This document shows positions 13,645 through 14,759 of a stretch of 14,759 nucleotides of DNA, piece by piece. The stretch comes from JACRLI01 sp035542815 (GTDB taxonomy: Bacteria; Eisenbacteria; RBG-16-71-46; JACRLI01), in assembly GCA_035542815.1 (NCBI GenBank), contig DATKKS010000062.1, positions 1 through 14,759 of the forward strand. Direction: 5' to 3'. Positions within the stretch are counted from its first letter, which is position 1; every line of letters starts with the position of its first letter. A program made the translations under genes and the position numbers. Under the pieces are notes generated by a model. That model worked only from the letters and a program-made list of their open reading frames with translations. It searched no databases and was not told the DNA's origin.

Positions 13645-14759
13645 CAGCGTCCCTCGCTTTCCACGCTCTCCACGTCCACGTTCAGTTCCTGGGATCCGGC
13701 CAGGGTGCACGGCAGCGGCTTCGAGGCCAGCGCCCAGCGGCGGGCGCGGACCCACTGCAGCCCGCCCTGCAGGCGGCCGTCCTGCAGCGCCGACAGCGCG
13801 CCGCCGGGCAGCGCCGGCAGCTCCGTCCCGCCGGTGCTGGCGCCGATGTCTTCGGAGTACAGCGCGGCGTACACGGCCGCGTGAGTCTGCCGGAGTTCCA
13901 GCACCCGGAGCGCCTGTTCCAGCGTCGCCGGCCGGAACACCCCCGGGGCCCGGCTGCGCTCGGCCTCCACCAGGGCGTCGGCGTCGCCCACCACCAGGCG
14001 GTAGCTCCCCGCCGGCAGGAACTCGGGCAGCTGCAGCTCGAGCTGCTCCACGTAGCTCTGGCCCAGCTCCGGGCGCAGCCGCAGCGCCACCGCCAGGCGC
14101 TGCCCGGGCCGGGCGCTGCCGCTCAGCAGCCAGGCGCTCTCCAGCACCGCCCCGAAGCTCCCCGGGCGCACCGCCGCCACCAGCCGCACCGAGTCCACCT
14201 GCGCCTCGCGCCAGCTGTTGTCGAGCAGCAGGCGCAGGCGGCTCCCCAGCTCGCGCGCCGGCTCCAGCGCCGCCGTTCCGGCCGCGGAGGCCGGCTGGTC
14301 CTGCCACTCCACCGTGCGGCCGCCGGCCAGGTACACCGTGGCCCGGTACGGCACGGCCAGGCGCGCGATGTTGCCCGCCTGGCTGCCCAGCCCGTCGGAT
14401 ACCGCCAGCGACGCCAGGATCGGGGTGAGGCTGTGGTGGCGCATCAACCCGTAGCGCAGGCGGTGGACCTGGCCCGCGGCATCGGTCACGTCCAGGCGGA
14501 GCGGCAGCTGCGCCGCGGCCGCCCCCAGCGTCCCGCGCACCCCGAAGGCGCGGTCCTCCAGCAGCGCCCCGACCACCTCCCCGGCGGAGGCCAGCTTGAC
14601 CGAGTTGAACTCGCTGGCCAGGACGGTGTGCACGTAGGCGGTGGTGAGCGGCAGGGACACCGAGCCCGCCCCGAACAGCGGGTGGCCGAAGCACAGCACC
14701 TGCCCGGCGCCGCTCCAGGTCACCGTCCCCACCGCGCTCAGGTCCAGGTCCCCGCTCAC
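13644..14759 (-). CDS. SpoIVB peptidase S55 domain-containing protein (5' end beyond the window)
   Basis: The frame is open at the right edge; 371 residues and the TGA stop are visible. Near the visible start it has GDLDLSAVGTVTW, FGHPLFGAG (His26), LPLTTAYVHTVLASEFNSVKL and a GEVVGALLEDR..GVRGTLGA run, the pattern of S55 proteins of high-GC Gram-negatives. The rest alternates beta-rich segments in the order usual for these large secreted proteins: VDSVRLVAAVRPGSFGAVLE, the PGQRLAVALRLRPELG strand pair, then LPEFLPAGSYRLVVGDAD. In SpoIVB itself the triad is His, Asp and Ser; the FGH His is present, but I cannot place the Ser and Asp, so activity is uncertain. Whole proteins of this family usually begin with a signal peptide; that part is outside the window. 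The stop shares one base with the propeller gene start, so the two are probably translated together. Confidence 0.82.
   Translation of the reverse strand: MSGDLDLSAVGTVTWSGAGQVLCFGHPLFGAGSVSLPLTTAYVHTVLASEFNSVKLASAGEVVGALLEDRAFGVRGTLGAAAAQLPLRLDVTDAAGQVHRLRYGLMRHHSLTPILASLAVSDGLGSQAGNIARLAVPYRATVYLAGGRTVEWQDQPASAAGTAALEPARELGSRLRLLLDNSWREAQVDSVRLVAAVRPGSFGAVLESAWLLSGSARPGQRLAVALRLRPELGQSYVEQLELQLPEFLPAGSYRLVVGDADALVEAERSRAPGVFRPATLEQALRVLELRQTHAAVYAALYSEDIGASTGGTELPALPGGALSALQDGRLQGGLQWVRARRWALASKPLPCTLAGSQELNVDVESVESEGR

Noticed and set aside
13645..14694. Upstream extension of the propeller frame into the S55 gene
   Set aside because: The extension is a shadow of the S55 coding frame; the signal peptide and a GAGGG site place the start at 13642-13644.

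Overview
This is a compact, very GC-rich (about three quarters G+C by eye) bacterial chromosomal window with ten protein-coding genes and almost no intergenic space. I see no insertion sequence, phage gene, CRISPR array, tRNA or rRNA. The gene set suggests a Gram-negative-type envelope from a high-GC, little-studied lineage: a Thermus/Rickettsia-type isocitrate dehydrogenase with a C-terminal extension, a very long SurA/PpiD-like exported isomerase, an exported S55 (SpoIVB-type) protein, and a secreted beta-propeller/Ig-like protein. The Eisenbacteria/Gemmatimonadota/Acidobacteria neighbourhood is my guess, and it is not proven by the sequence.

Left block (1-8516, minus strand) looks like one operon, read right to left. 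A sigma70-like promoter (TTGACG-17-TAAATT, 8488-8516) is followed by a leader of roughly 130 nt that ends in an intrinsic-terminator-like hairpin with a T run. Then come purE, a T. thermophilus-type NADP isocitrate dehydrogenase, a 980-residue exported parvulin-repeat isomerase, a Rossmann-plus-tandem-GAF protein whose start overlaps the isomerase stop (ATGA), and mutL, which runs off the left edge a few residues before its end. The hairpin lies between promoter and purE, so it looks like an attenuator for the whole operon. I do not recognise its sensor.

Middle block (8560-10127, plus strand) holds pgeF, a purine-nucleoside-acting multicopper-oxidase-like (YfiH) protein with a possibly leaderless GTG start, and a secreted cyclophilin with its own promoter and two small 5' UTR hairpins, the second covering the ribosome binding site.

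Right block (10102-14759, minus strand) is a second tight operon entering from the right edge: an S55-domain protein (5' end missing), a secreted beta-propeller/Ig-like protein (TGATG junction), and a GT-C type multi-pass glycosyltransferase starting 6 nt after the previous stop. The glycosyltransferase gene ends inside the convergent cyclophilin gene (26-nt tail-to-tail overlap).

The most notable signals are the purE leader attenuator, the five-fold repeat of parvulin-like modules with only one canonical copy, the output-less Rossmann-GAF protein coupled to mutL, and the conserved-looking S55/propeller/glycosyltransferase cassette.
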